Source: Bog-756 sp963725275
GTDB lineage: Bacteria > Actinomycetota > Acidimicrobiia > Acidimicrobiales > RAAP-2
Assembly (NCBI GenBank): GCA_963725275.1
Contig: CAVRXS010000007.1
Coordinates: forward strand, 1 to 64,000
Length of the DNA stretch: 64,000 nt
Reading direction: 5' to 3'
The notes under the pieces are model-generated. The model searched no databases and was not told where the DNA came from. It saw nothing but the letters and a program-made list of their open reading frames with translations. This document shows positions 52,934 through 61,618 of the stretch, piece by piece. A program made the translations under genes and the position numbers. The first letter of the stretch is position 1. The number at the start of each line of letters is the position of its first letter.

Positions 52934-54014
52934 ATGGACTTCGATCTTTCGGCCGATCAGCGCGCGCTGCAGGACGCGGCACGCCAGCTGCTCGACGACC
53001 AGGCGAGCTCGGAACGGGTCCGTGCACACCTCGCATCCGGCGAGCCCTATGACCGTTCGCTGTGGCAGGCCATGGTCGACCAGGGATGGCCTGCGATCGC
53101 CGTGCCGGAAGCGGACGGCGGACTCGGCCTCGGCTGGGTGGAAGCCGCGGTGCTGCTCGAAGAAGTGGGCCGGCATGCGGCCCCCGTGCCGCTCGTCCCC
53201 CAGCTGATCACCCTGGCCGCCCTGGTCGGGCGCCCCGAGCACCGCGAGCTGGCCGGCCGGCTCATGGCCGGGGAGGCGCTCGGTGCGGTGGCCTGGACGT
53301 CCTCGGACGAGCGCGGTCGAGCGAACCGGGGACGGCGACCATCCGCTGCTCTCCGGCCGCCTCGGCCCGGTCGAGGCCGCGTCGGTGGCCGATGCGGTCG
53401 TGGTGATCGAACCCGACGGCGTTTCCCTCGTCGACCTGGCTGCCCATGGCCGGCCCGCCGCCGAGCCGTCCATGGACCTCACCCGCAGCCTCTCGTGGCT
53501 CACCCTCGCCAATTCACCGTCGACGAGCATCGGCGACGAGACGGACGCGGCGCGCCTCGGCGCGCTCGGCGCGCTGGCTTCCTCGGCGGAGCTCCTCGGT
53601 GGGGCGTCCCGGGTGCTCGACATGGCCACCCAGTACGCCAAGGACCGCATCCAGTTCGGGGTGCCGATCGGCAGCTTCCAGGCCGTCAAGCACCTCTGTG
53701 CCGACATGTTGGTCGACGTCGAGGGCATGCGATCGGCCACCTGGTACGCGGCATGGGCGCTCTCGGCGGACGACCCCGGCGGCCCCATGGCCGCGGCGAC
53801 TGCCAAGATCTGGTGTGCGGATGCCTCCAAGCGGGTGATGGCCTCGGGCCTCCAGGTGCACGGAGGGATCGGCTTCACCTGGGACCACGACCTCCACCTC
53901 TACATCAAGCGCGCACAGCTCTCCCAGCTCGACTACGGCGACGCGGCCCATCACCGGACCACGTTGGCCGCCGACCTGCGGGCGGCCGTGCTGAGCGGAA
54001 GCGGTGTGATGTGA
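52934..54014 (+). pseudogene. acyl-CoA dehydrogenase (FadE beta-like), frameshifted
   Basis: The coding sequence opens with DFDLSADQRALQDAARQLLD, DQGWPAIAVPEADGGLGLGW and LLEEVGRHAAPVPLVPQL, and loses its frame near 53320, in SSDERG. It continues in another phase with ERTGDGDHPLLSGRLGP, LLGGASRVLDMATQYAKDRI, QFGVPIGSFQAVKHLCADML and QVHGGIGFTWDHDLHLYIKR. The total of about 359 residues and the WDHDLHLYIKR ending fit the smaller subunit of two-subunit actinobacterial dehydrogenases. The single defect could be a sequence error. Its stop overlaps the next gene's GTG (GTGA). Confidence 0.82.
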
Positions 54015-55735
54015 CGAACGAGGCACCGTCCACCGCACCGGTCGCGGATCCCGGGCTGGGGGAGGCCGCACTTCCCGCGGCAAGTGCGGCGGAGTTGCTC
54101 AGACGGAACGCCGCCGATCCGACGATCGCCGGCCGGCCGGCCATCCGGTTCGACGACCGGGTCGTGACCCACGCCGAGTACTACCGCGAGTCGTGCCGCT
54201 GGGCGAACCTGATGCTGGCGTCACGCCGGCCCGACCGGCCGCTGCACGTGGCCGTGCTGTTGGACAACATCCCCGAGTACCTGTTCGCCTTCGGCGGCGC
54301 CGCTCTGGCCGGCGGCGCGGTGGTGGGTGTCAACCACACCCGCCGGGGGGAGCACCTCGCACACGACGTCAACCACACCCACTGCGTGCTCATGATCACC
54401 GAGCCTGCCCACGAGGAGCTCATCGCTCCCGTGGTCGACGAGCTCGGCGAGGTCCTGGTGGTCGGGAGCTCGCTCGAGGACGCGCTCGGCGCCCAGCCGG
54501 ACACCGACCCCTACGCCGAGGCCGGCCTGGACATGCCGTGGGCGCTCATCTTCACCAGCGGCACCACGACCGCCCCCAAGGCGGTCATCTGCTCCCAGCG
54601 CCGCATCCTGGTCACCGGCAGCCGGATGGGCCAGATGATGGGACTCGGTCCCGACGACATCGGGTACGTGTCGATGCCGCTGTTCCACTCGAACGCGGTC
54701 ATGGTCGGGTGGGCACCGTCGGTGGTATTCGGTGCATCGGTCGGCCTGGCCCGACGGTTCACCGCGTCCGGATGGCTGGCGGACGTCCGGCGCTACGGCG
54801 CGACCTACTTCAACTACACCGGCAAGCCGCTGGCCTACATCCTGGCCCAACCGGAACGGCCCGACGACGCGGACAACACCCTGCGGGTGGCGTACGGCAA
54901 CGAGGGGGCACCGGCGGTGGTCGAGGCGTTCGCCGAGCGCTTCGGGGCCCGGGTGATCGACGGGTTCGGGGCCACCGAAGGCGGTCTCGCGGTGACCCGG
55001 ATCGAGGGCGCACCGCCCGGTTCGGTCGGACGCGCCGGACCCGAGCTCCGGATCGTCGACCCCGACGGGCACGAGTTGCCGAGGGCCGAGTTCGACGCGA
55101 GCGGCGCCCTCATCGACCCGGTGGCGTGCGTCGGCGAGATCGTGAACACCTCGGGGACGGGTGTATTCGAGGGGTACTACAACAACGACGAGGCCAATGC
55201 GCGGGCCACCCGGAACGGGTGGTACTGGAGCGGCGACCTCGGCTACCTCGACGCCGAGCGCTTCCTCTACTTCGCCGGGCGGAACGCCGACTGGATCCGG
55301 GTGGACGGCGAGAACTTCCCGACCGGCCCCATCGAGACGATCGTGGGACGCCACCCCGACGTGATGCTGTGTGCCGCGTACGGGGTACCCGACCCCGAGG
55401 CGGGCGACCGGGTCATGGCCGCACTCGTCCTCCGACCGGGGGCGGCCTTCGACCCGGAGTCCTTCGCCGCCTGGCTCGACGCGCAGGCCGACCTCAGCCC
55501 CAAGTGGCGCCCGACCCACGTCCGGATCTCGGCTGCCATCCCGACCTCACCGACCAACAAGGTGCTGAGCCGCACCCTCGTGCACCAGAAGTACCGGCCG
55601 GACCGCGTCGACGGGGACCCCCTCTGGGTGCGGACCCGCGGGGACGCGGCCTACCGGCCCTTCGGCGAGGCCGAGGCAGAGGAGCTCCACCGCCAGCTGG
55701 ACGAGCACGGCCGTCTCCGATTCTGGGACCTCTAG
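54011..55735 (+). CDS. acyl-CoA synthetase (AMP-binding, FadD-like)
   Basis: The 574-residue ligase activates a carboxylic acid as its CoA thioester. The start overlaps the dehydrogenase stop in GTGA. Motifs: FGGAALAGGAVVGVNHTRRG, the P-loop LIFTSGTTTAPKAVICSQRR, VIDGFGATEGGLAVTRIEG, NGWYWSGDLGYLDAERFLYF, and TSPTNKVLSRTLVHQ with the catalytic Lys. It is similar in layout to the frameshifted synthetase at 42643-44317, so the island encodes two ligases. The frame is intact, and it is translationally coupled to the dehydrogenase. Confidence 0.93.
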   Translation: MTNEAPSTAPVADPGLGEAALPAASAAELLRRNAADPTIAGRPAIRFDDRVVTHAEYYRESCRWANLMLASRRPDRPLHVAVLLDNIPEYLFAFGGAALAGGAVVGVNHTRRGEHLAHDVNHTHCVLMITEPAHEELIAPVVDELGEVLVVGSSLEDALGAQPDTDPYAEAGLDMPWALIFTSGTTTAPKAVICSQRRILVTGSRMGQMMGLGPDDIGYVSMPLFHSNAVMVGWAPSVVFGASVGLARRFTASGWLADVRRYGATYFNYTGKPLAYILAQPERPDDADNTLRVAYGNEGAPAVVEAFAERFGARVIDGFGATEGGLAVTRIEGAPPGSVGRAGPELRIVDPDGHELPRAEFDASGALIDPVACVGEIVNTSGTGVFEGYYNNDEANARATRNGWYWSGDLGYLDAERFLYFAGRNADWIRVDGENFPTGPIETIVGRHPDVMLCAAYGVPDPEAGDRVMAALVLRPGAAFDPESFAAWLDAQADLSPKWRPTHVRISAAIPTSPTNKVLSRTLVHQKYRPDRVDGDPLWVRTRGDAAYRPFGEAEAEELHRQLDEHGRLRFWDL

Positions 55736-55784
55736 GACAGAGCACAAGACGGCGGCGCGCGTCGCCGTCTGGACGGGGGAATAG

Positions 55785-56669
55785 GTGAACGCACCCGAGT
55801 TCTTTCTCTATCTTCCCCAGATGCGGATGGATGTCGATGCCCTCGTCGAGCGGGCATCGGCCGCCGAGGCGGCCGGCTTCCGGGGGATGGCCTTCATGGA
55901 CCACATGGCCCCGCCCCTCGCCGAGTCCCAACCCATGTACGAGGCGATGACACTGGCCACCTGGGTGGCGGCGCGCACGACCGATCTGGTGGTCAGCCAC
56001 CTGGTGCTCTGTGACGTCTTCCGCCACCCGGCGGTGCTCGCCCGACAGGCCGTCACCCTCGACCGCGCCTCGGGCGGCCGGTTCGAGCTGGGCATCGGCT
56101 GGGGGTCGATCGGGGCGGAGCTCGTCGCGTACGGGATCACCGCCGACGGGCCCGCCGACCGGGTCGGCCGCCTGGGTGAGAGCCTCGAGCTCATCCGTGC
56201 CCTCTGGAGCGGTGAGCCGGTCCGGTACTCGGGCCGGTACTTCAGCGTCGACTGCGGCGGCCAGCAGCCCACTCCCCGCGGCCGGCTCCCGATCGTGGTG
56301 GGCGGGGCGGGACCCAGGACCCTCGACCTGGTGCGCCGTCACGCCGACTGGTGGAACCTCCCGATCTACGCCCTCGACCGCCTGGACGAGCTCCGTCCCC
56401 AGGCAGGAGACGCCCGCGTGTCTACCCAGCACCTGCTGGCCCACGTGGCCGACCCGTCACGACGGCCCGAGGTCGCCGAGCTGGCCACCCGCCGCTTCGG
56501 CGGGATGTCCGGCGGGCCGCTCATCGGCGACGGCGACGAGCTCGTCGAGCACTTCCGCGGGCTCCACGAGCGGGGGGTCGACCGGTTCTACTGCTGGTTC
56601 TGCGACTTCGCGCCGGTCGAGACCCTGGCGGCCTTCGGCGAGCAGGTCATCGCCCCGCTCGGGCGGTAG
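55785..56669 (+). CDS. LLM-class flavin-dependent oxidoreductase
   Basis: The 294-residue luciferase-like TIM-barrel protein opens with FFLYLPQMRMDVDALVERAS. It has GFRGMAFMDHMAPPLAESQP, VSHLVLCDVFRHPAVLARQA, LDRASGGRFELGIGWGS and RLPIVVGGAGPRTLDLVRRH, which match the FMN/F420-dependent LLM family (MGMS/coenzyme F420 subgroup). It may act on an alkyl-CoA intermediate or reduce an unsaturated acid. GTG 55785 starts the gene 49 bp after the synthetase, likely on the same transcript. Confidence 0.9.
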   Translation: MNAPEFFLYLPQMRMDVDALVERASAAEAAGFRGMAFMDHMAPPLAESQPMYEAMTLATWVAARTTDLVVSHLVLCDVFRHPAVLARQAVTLDRASGGRFELGIGWGSIGAELVAYGITADGPADRVGRLGESLELIRALWSGEPVRYSGRYFSVDCGGQQPTPRGRLPIVVGGAGPRTLDLVRRHADWWNLPIYALDRLDELRPQAGDARVSTQHLLAHVADPSRRPEVAELATRRFGGMSGGPLIGDGDELVEHFRGLHERGVDRFYCWFCDFAPVETLAAFGEQVIAPLGR

Positions 56670-56693
56670 CTCCGGCACCCGGGGCCGCGCTGC

Positions 56694-57683
56694 TCACGCG
56701 GTGACCTCGTCGACGAGGCCCCACGCGAGCGCGGTGTCCAGGTCGAGCACGTCGAGACCGAGCGCGAGGAGGAGCGTGCGGTGGCGGCCGATGCGGCGGG
56801 GGAGACTGACCGTGCCCCCGGCACCGGGGATGAGCCCGAGCCGCACCTCGGGAAGGGAGATCCGCGTCCCGGGGTCCGCCTCGACCCGCCGGGCGAATGC
56901 AGCGAGCTCGATGCCGGAGCCGACCGCGTCGCCATGCAGGTGGGCCACCGTGCGGTCGCCGATCATGGCGAGCGAGCGCGCCGGGCTCCGCAGCAGCCGG
57001 ATGAGGTGTGCCGACGGTGGGTCGGACCGCGTGCCGAACTCGTCGAGATCGCCGCCACCGCAGAAGGACGGACCGGCGCCGCGGACGTGCACGACGGTGA
57101 TCCCCGGGTCGAGCGATGGGATCCGGAGCGCCTCGTCGAGCCGGTCGCGCATCGAGGCGTCGAGCGCGTTGCGTACCCGGGGCCGGTTGAGGGTGATCTC
57201 GAGCTCGTCGCCGCGGCGCTCGACGAGCACGGCCGGGCCGTCGTCAAGCGGCCGGTCGACCCGGGCCCGTCCGCCCCGCCAGCGGGCGAACTCGGGACCG
57301 GACTGGAGTAGCCCGTAGGCCGTCGACTCGGCGACCAGCCCCTCTGCGATCGAGCGTTCCGCCCCACCCCTGAGCAGGAGGGCCAGAGCGGTGGCGGCCA
57401 GCGGGTCGGCCCCGACCGTGGCGGCCACCCGGTCGACCGCGGCATCGTCGGGGTCGAGGGCCAGATCGGCCCAGTCCGGCCGCCGGCCGGTGTCGGAGAC
57501 GAGGGCCACGACGATCGAAGGGAGGCTCCGGAGGTGCTCGGCCGCGTGCGGGTCCAGCACGTCGGGCAAGGCGTCCCCCTCGACGAGCACTGTGCCCCCG
57601 CCGGGCTCGGCGAGCTCCTCGTAGGCCGTCCCGTCGGCCAGAGCCCGGGCGAACGAGCGGCCGGGCACCGGGGCGGTCTCCAT
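56694..57683 (-). CDS. crotonase-family protein with apparently permuted domain order
   Basis: The product has 329 residues. The classic crotonase core begins only near residue 150: LEITLNRPRVRNALDASMRD, the oxyanion segment GPSFCGGGDLDEFG, AHLHGDAVGSGIELAAFA and ISLPEVRLGLIPGAGGTVSL. The protein then stops right after LAWGLVDEV. The helices that normally follow appear instead near the N-terminus: ADPLAATALALLLRGGAERS and VAESTAYGLLQSGPEFARWR. This reads as a circular permutation. A TACCCT box lies 7 nt before ATG 57683, so the gene may be leaderless. It is divergent from a similarly unusual CaiB-like gene. Confidence 0.82.
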   Translation of the reverse strand: METAPVPGRSFARALADGTAYEELAEPGGGTVLVEGDALPDVLDPHAAEHLRSLPSIVVALVSDTGRRPDWADLALDPDDAAVDRVAATVGADPLAATALALLLRGGAERSIAEGLVAESTAYGLLQSGPEFARWRGGRARVDRPLDDGPAVLVERRGDELEITLNRPRVRNALDASMRDRLDEALRIPSLDPGITVVHVRGAGPSFCGGGDLDEFGTRSDPPSAHLIRLLRSPARSLAMIGDRTVAHLHGDAVGSGIELAAFARRVEADPGTRISLPEVRLGLIPGAGGTVSLPRRIGRHRTLLLALGLDVLDLDTALAWGLVDEVTA

Positions 57684-57731
57684 GCACACGAGGGTAATGT
57701 TCGCCGTCCATGGGCCAGGGGAAGGGTTGAA

Positions 57732-58877
57732 ATGCGGACTGGGACGCCGATCGGCGACACCACCCGGGACCGGGATGCCGAGGTGTCCGCCTGGGCGGCC
57801 AGCGGCCTTCAGGCGCTCACCGGCCGGCCCGACGGTCCCGGGCTCGATCCACCGCCCGGGCTCGTGGAGGGCGTCACCCGCCTGGCCGGTCAGATCGCCG
57901 AGTACTCGGCCCATCTCGGTACGCGGGTGCGTCTCGACCCGCTGAGGGTCCTGGCCGCACGCGCCGCCGAAGCAGGGCTGCACCGCGGCGGGGACCGCAG
58001 TTGCGGGGGGAGCGCCCGGCTGCTCGCCGCGCCCGACGGCTGGGTGGCGGTGAACCTGGCCCGCCCCGACGACTGGGACCTGGCCGCCGCATGGCTCGAG
58101 CTCCCCGGCGCGGTGGCGGAGGACGAGTGGGAGCCGGTCACAGACGCGGTGGGCCGCACCGGCCGGGCGACGCTGATCGACCGTGCCGCCCTGATCGGGC
58201 TGCCGGTCGCTTCCCTCGGAGAGCGGACCGGGGGCACCGGCACCGGGCGGGAGCCGGGGATCCGGATCCGCCCGATCGCAGAGGGTCGGCCGTTCGCCGC
58301 CGCATCCGACCTGGTCGTGGCCGACCTCTCGGCCCTGTGGGCGGGGCCCCTGGTGGGCGCGCTGCTCGGCGAGTGCGGTGCCCGGGTCGTGAAGGTCGAG
58401 TCGTCGGGACGGTTGGACGGGGCACGGTCCGGGCCGGCCGGCTTCTTCCATGCCCTCAACGGTGGCAAGGAGTCGGTCGTGGTCGACCTGGCGACGGGCG
58501 CCGGCCGCCGCCGGCTCCTCGAGATCGTCGCGGGTGCGGACGTGGTGCTCACCTCTTCCCGTCCGCGGGCGCTCGAGCAACTGGGGCTCGACCCGGAGGC
58601 CATCGTCCGCGACGGCCGGCCCCGGGTCTGGCTCTCGATCACCGGATACGGGTCCGCGGGCCCGTCCGCGTCCCGGGTGGCCTTCGGCGACGATGCTGCG
58701 GTGGCCGGTGGCCTGGTGGTCTGGGACGACCGCGGGCCCTGCTTCTGCGCCGATGCCATCGCCGATCCGGCGACGGGGTTGGCTGCGACGGCGGCCGTCC
58801 TCGAGGTGCTCGACACGGGAGCCGACGCGGTGGTCGAGGCGTCGATGGCCGACGTCGCCGCCGGCCTGCTCGCCTGA
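57732..58877 (+). CDS. CaiB/BaiF-like CoA-transferase with apparently permuted domain order
   Basis: The 381-residue protein is as long as a normal class III CoA-transferase, but the canonical N-terminal CaiB segment starts only near 190: VVADLSALWAGPLVGALLGE, ARVVKVESSGRLDGARSGPA and FHALNGGKESVVVDLATGA. It ends right after the active-site segment DAVVEASMADVAAGLL. The first 190 residues (DDWDLAAAWLELPGAVAEDE, RATLIDRAALIGLPVASLGE) resemble the usual C-terminal part. The catalytic Asp position reads Glu (VVEASM). ATG 57732 has GGGGAAGGG upstream. It is divergent from the permuted crotonase across 48 bp. Confidence 0.8.
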   Translation: MRTGTPIGDTTRDRDAEVSAWAASGLQALTGRPDGPGLDPPPGLVEGVTRLAGQIAEYSAHLGTRVRLDPLRVLAARAAEAGLHRGGDRSCGGSARLLAAPDGWVAVNLARPDDWDLAAAWLELPGAVAEDEWEPVTDAVGRTGRATLIDRAALIGLPVASLGERTGGTGTGREPGIRIRPIAEGRPFAAASDLVVADLSALWAGPLVGALLGECGARVVKVESSGRLDGARSGPAGFFHALNGGKESVVVDLATGAGRRRLLEIVAGADVVLTSSRPRALEQLGLDPEAIVRDGRPRVWLSITGYGSAGPSASRVAFGDDAAVAGGLVVWDDRGPCFCADAIADPATGLAATAAVLEVLDTGADAVVEASMADVAAGLLA

Positions 58878-58889
58878 CAGTTGCCCCCC

Positions 58890-58932
58890 GCTGAGATCCA
58901 AGTTCGCGGCAGCTGAGATGACGCCCTAGGGT
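58890..58932 (+). promoter_or_regulatory. direct repeats and -10 box upstream of amidohydrolase
   Basis: GCTGAGAT occurs at 58890-58897 and again at 58912-58919, 22 bp apart (about two helical turns), followed by TAGGGT (58927-58932), a TANNNT -10 candidate 51 nt before the ATG at 58984. The arrangement suggests an activator site for the amidohydrolase gene. It is inferred from spacing only. Confidence 0.4.
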
Positions 58933-58983
58933 GGGTCTGAAAGAATCGAGGGATCCGGGTCCGGTCCATGGGGGAGTGCACAG

Positions 58984-60279
58984 ATGAAGATCGACGAGAT
59001 GGTGATGGTGAGCGTCGACGACCACGTCGTCGAGCCGCCCGACCTGTTCGAGGGGAGGCTCCCGGCGAAGTACGCAGACCTGGCGCCCAAATTCATCACC
59101 AACGCCGACGGCACTGACGCTTGGCTCTACGAGGGCCAGGTGCTCAACAACGTGGCGCTCAACGCGGTCGCCGGCCGGCCGCCGGAGGAATACGGCCTCG
59201 ATCCCACTTCGTTCTCTCAGCTCCGTCCCGGCTGCTACGACATCGACGAACGGGTCAAGGACATGGATGCCAACGGGGTGGTCGGATCGCTCTGCTTCCC
59301 GTCCTTCCCCCAGTTCTGCGGGCAGCTCTTCGCTCGCACCGAGGACAAGGACGTGGCGCTGGCCATGGTCCAGGCGTACAACGACTGGCACATCGACGGG
59401 TGGTGCGGGAGCTACCCGGGGCGATTCATTCCCTGTCCCATCCCGGCAATCTGGGACCCCGAGGTGATGGCGGCCGAGATCCGGCGCGTCGCAGCCAAGG
59501 GCGCCCACGCGATGACCTTCTCGGAGAACCCCTCGAAGCTCGGCTGGCCGAGCGTCCATTCGGACCACTGGGATCCGGTGTGGAAGGCCTGCAGCGACGA
59601 GGAGGTGGTGCTCTGCATGCACATCGGCTCTTCGTCGCAGATCGTGATCACCTCGGACGACGCGCCGATGGACTGCCTGATCACCCTCACCCCGATGAAC
59701 ATCGTGCAGGCCGCGGCCGATCTGGTCTGGTCCCCCGTGCTCCGGAAGTTCCCCAGCCTCAAATTCGCCCTGTCGGAGGGCGGCATCGGCTGGGTGCCCT
59801 ACTTCCTCGAGCGGGTCGACTACAACTACGATCGCCACCACCTCTGGACCGGGCAGGACTTCGGCGACACGCTCCCGAGCGAGGTCTTCAACCGCAACGT
59901 GATCACCTGCTTCATCGACGACAAGTTCGGGGTGGCCAGCCGCGGCTTCCTCGACATGGACAACGTGACCTGGGAGTGCGACTACCCCCACTCCGACTCG
60001 ACCTGGCCACGCTCGCCCGAGATCCTGGCTGCCAGCCTCGACGGGGTCTCCGATCACGACATCGAGCGGATCACCCACCTCAACGCCATGCGCAACTTCC
60101 ACTACGACCCGTTCACCGCGCTCGACGGCCGAGAGCAGTGCACCGTTGGTGCCCTACGAGCACGGGCGGTGGGGCACGACGTCTCGATCCGCTCGGCTGC
60201 CCGCGAGGGCGCCCCCCGAGGGGGCACCCTCGCCAAGGATCTCCTTCGGGTCGGCAGCTCGGGCGGCTCGGGGGACTGA
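58984..60279 (+). CDS. amidohydrolase-2 family (ACMSD-like) metal hydrolase/decarboxylase
   Basis: The 431-residue TIM-barrel protein of the amidohydrolase-related family starts with MVSVDDHVVEPPDLFEGRLP, whose D-D-H replaces the usual D-x-H metal motif. It holds RVKDMDANGVVGSLCFPSFP, AYNDWHIDGWCGSYPGRF, VVLCMHIGSSSQIV with a metal His, LKFALSEGGIGWVPYFLERV, and WECDYPHSDSTWPRSPEIL with the catalytic Asp. Relatives decarboxylate or hydrolyse aromatic and beta-keto acids. ATG 58984 has GGGGAG upstream. The C-terminal 50 residues are long and Ala/Arg/Gly-rich, perhaps an extension. Confidence 0.88.
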   Translation: MKIDEMVMVSVDDHVVEPPDLFEGRLPAKYADLAPKFITNADGTDAWLYEGQVLNNVALNAVAGRPPEEYGLDPTSFSQLRPGCYDIDERVKDMDANGVVGSLCFPSFPQFCGQLFARTEDKDVALAMVQAYNDWHIDGWCGSYPGRFIPCPIPAIWDPEVMAAEIRRVAAKGAHAMTFSENPSKLGWPSVHSDHWDPVWKACSDEEVVLCMHIGSSSQIVITSDDAPMDCLITLTPMNIVQAAADLVWSPVLRKFPSLKFALSEGGIGWVPYFLERVDYNYDRHHLWTGQDFGDTLPSEVFNRNVITCFIDDKFGVASRGFLDMDNVTWECDYPHSDSTWPRSPEILAASLDGVSDHDIERITHLNAMRNFHYDPFTALDGREQCTVGALRARAVGHDVSIRSAAREGAPRGGTLAKDLLRVGSSGGSGD

Positions 60280-60364
60280 GTCCCCGCTGATCGTCCGCAC
60301 CGCCCCCGACTGACTACTTCTCTCCGGCGCCGGCCCAGCCGGTCCTCGAACAAAGGATGCCGCC

Positions 60365-61582
60365 ATGTCCGATGCACTGAAGGGCTTCCGGGTCCTCGAG
60401 GTCGCCGCGTGGGCCTTCGTCCCCTCAGCGGGCGCGGTCCTCGCCGACTGGGGAGCCGATGTGATCAAGGTCGAGCACCCCGAGACCGGCGACCCCCAGC
60501 GGGGCCTGATCTCGATGGGGCTCATCCCGGGCGGCCCCGACGCGGTCAACTACATCATGGAGCAGCCCAACCGCGGCAAGCGGAGCATCGGGATCGACAT
60601 CCGCAGCGACACCGGCCGCGACCTGCTCTACCGGCTGGCCGAGCGCTCGGACGTCTTCCTCACCAGCTTCCTGCCCGACGTGCGCCAGCGCCTCAAGATC
60701 GACGTCGAGCACATCCGCGAGGTCAACCCTGACATCGTCTACGCACGGGGCACCGGACAGGGTCCACTCGGGGTGGATCGCAACCGGCCCGGCTACGACG
60801 GGTCGGTCTACTGGGGGCGCGGCGGCATCTCCAACGCCCTCACCCCACCCGACTCCCGGCACCCCATCGGAGGCCGGGCCGCCTTCGGCGACCTGATCGG
60901 CGGCATGGCGATCGCCGGAGGGATCGCAGCGGGTCTGCTGCAGCGGGCGACCACCGGGGAGGCCCCCATCGTCGACGTCTCGCTGCTCGGGCTGGCCATG
61001 TGGCAGCTCTCGCCGGACATCGTGGCCTCGGGCCTCTACGGGGGCGATCCGATGCCCAAGTTCAACCGCTCCGCGGCGCCCAACCCCCTGGTCGGGCACT
61101 ACCGGACCAGTGACGACCGCTTCATCATCCTGATGATGCTCCAAGGGGATCGGTACTGGTCCGAGTTCTGCACGGTCGTCGGCCGCCCCGATCTGATCGA
61201 GGACCCGCGCTTCATCGACGGCGCGGCCCGCTTCGCCAATCGCGAGGAGTGCGTGGCCGAGATCGACCGGCTCTTCGCCGGCCGTACCTACGAGGAGTGG
61301 AAGACGGTGCTGGCCGACCTCTCGGGGGCGTGGGCGCCGGTCCAGATGGCGAGTGAGCTGGTGAACGACCCGATGGTCGGCGCCAACGGGTATCTGGCCC
61401 GGATCAACCGTGAGGACGGCAAGGAGTACGACCTGGTGGCCAATCCGGTGCAGATGAACGAGACGGCCGATCAGCTCAAGGCCGCACCCGGCCACGGGGA
61501 GCACACCGACGAGATCCTCCTCGAGCTCGGACTCGACTGGGACACCATCGTCGCCCACAAGGTCTCGGGCGCCGTCCTCTGA
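60365..61582 (+). CDS. CaiB/BaiF-type (class III) CoA-transferase
   Basis: The 405-residue canonical family member has KGFRVLEVAAWAFVPSAGAV, ADVIKVEHPETGDPQRGL, NRGKRSIGIDIRSDTGRDLL, VFLTSFLPDVRQRLKID and the catalytic Asp in APIVDVSLLGLAMWQLSPDI. FIILMMLQGDRYWSEFCTVV and the C-terminal GHGEHTDEILLELGLDWDTI complete it. AAAGGA lies before the ATG. It follows the amidohydrolase on the same strand after 85 bp and is likely in the same operon, so it may load or unload CoA on that pathway's acid. Confidence 0.92.
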   Translation: MSDALKGFRVLEVAAWAFVPSAGAVLADWGADVIKVEHPETGDPQRGLISMGLIPGGPDAVNYIMEQPNRGKRSIGIDIRSDTGRDLLYRLAERSDVFLTSFLPDVRQRLKIDVEHIREVNPDIVYARGTGQGPLGVDRNRPGYDGSVYWGRGGISNALTPPDSRHPIGGRAAFGDLIGGMAIAGGIAAGLLQRATTGEAPIVDVSLLGLAMWQLSPDIVASGLYGGDPMPKFNRSAAPNPLVGHYRTSDDRFIILMMLQGDRYWSEFCTVVGRPDLIEDPRFIDGAARFANREECVAEIDRLFAGRTYEEWKTVLADLSGAWAPVQMASELVNDPMVGANGYLARINREDGKEYDLVANPVQMNETADQLKAAPGHGEHTDEILLELGLDWDTIVAHKVSGAVL

Positions 61583-61618
61583 TCCTCGGGTCGCTCCGGA
61601 CTCCGGCCCCGGGCCGGG

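Noticed and set aside
52442..55735. A single 1097-residue dehydrogenase-synthetase fusion
   Set aside because: The frame is continuous only because the dehydrogenase has a frameshift near 53320; its real C-terminus lies in another frame and ends in a GTGA overlap with the synthetase start.
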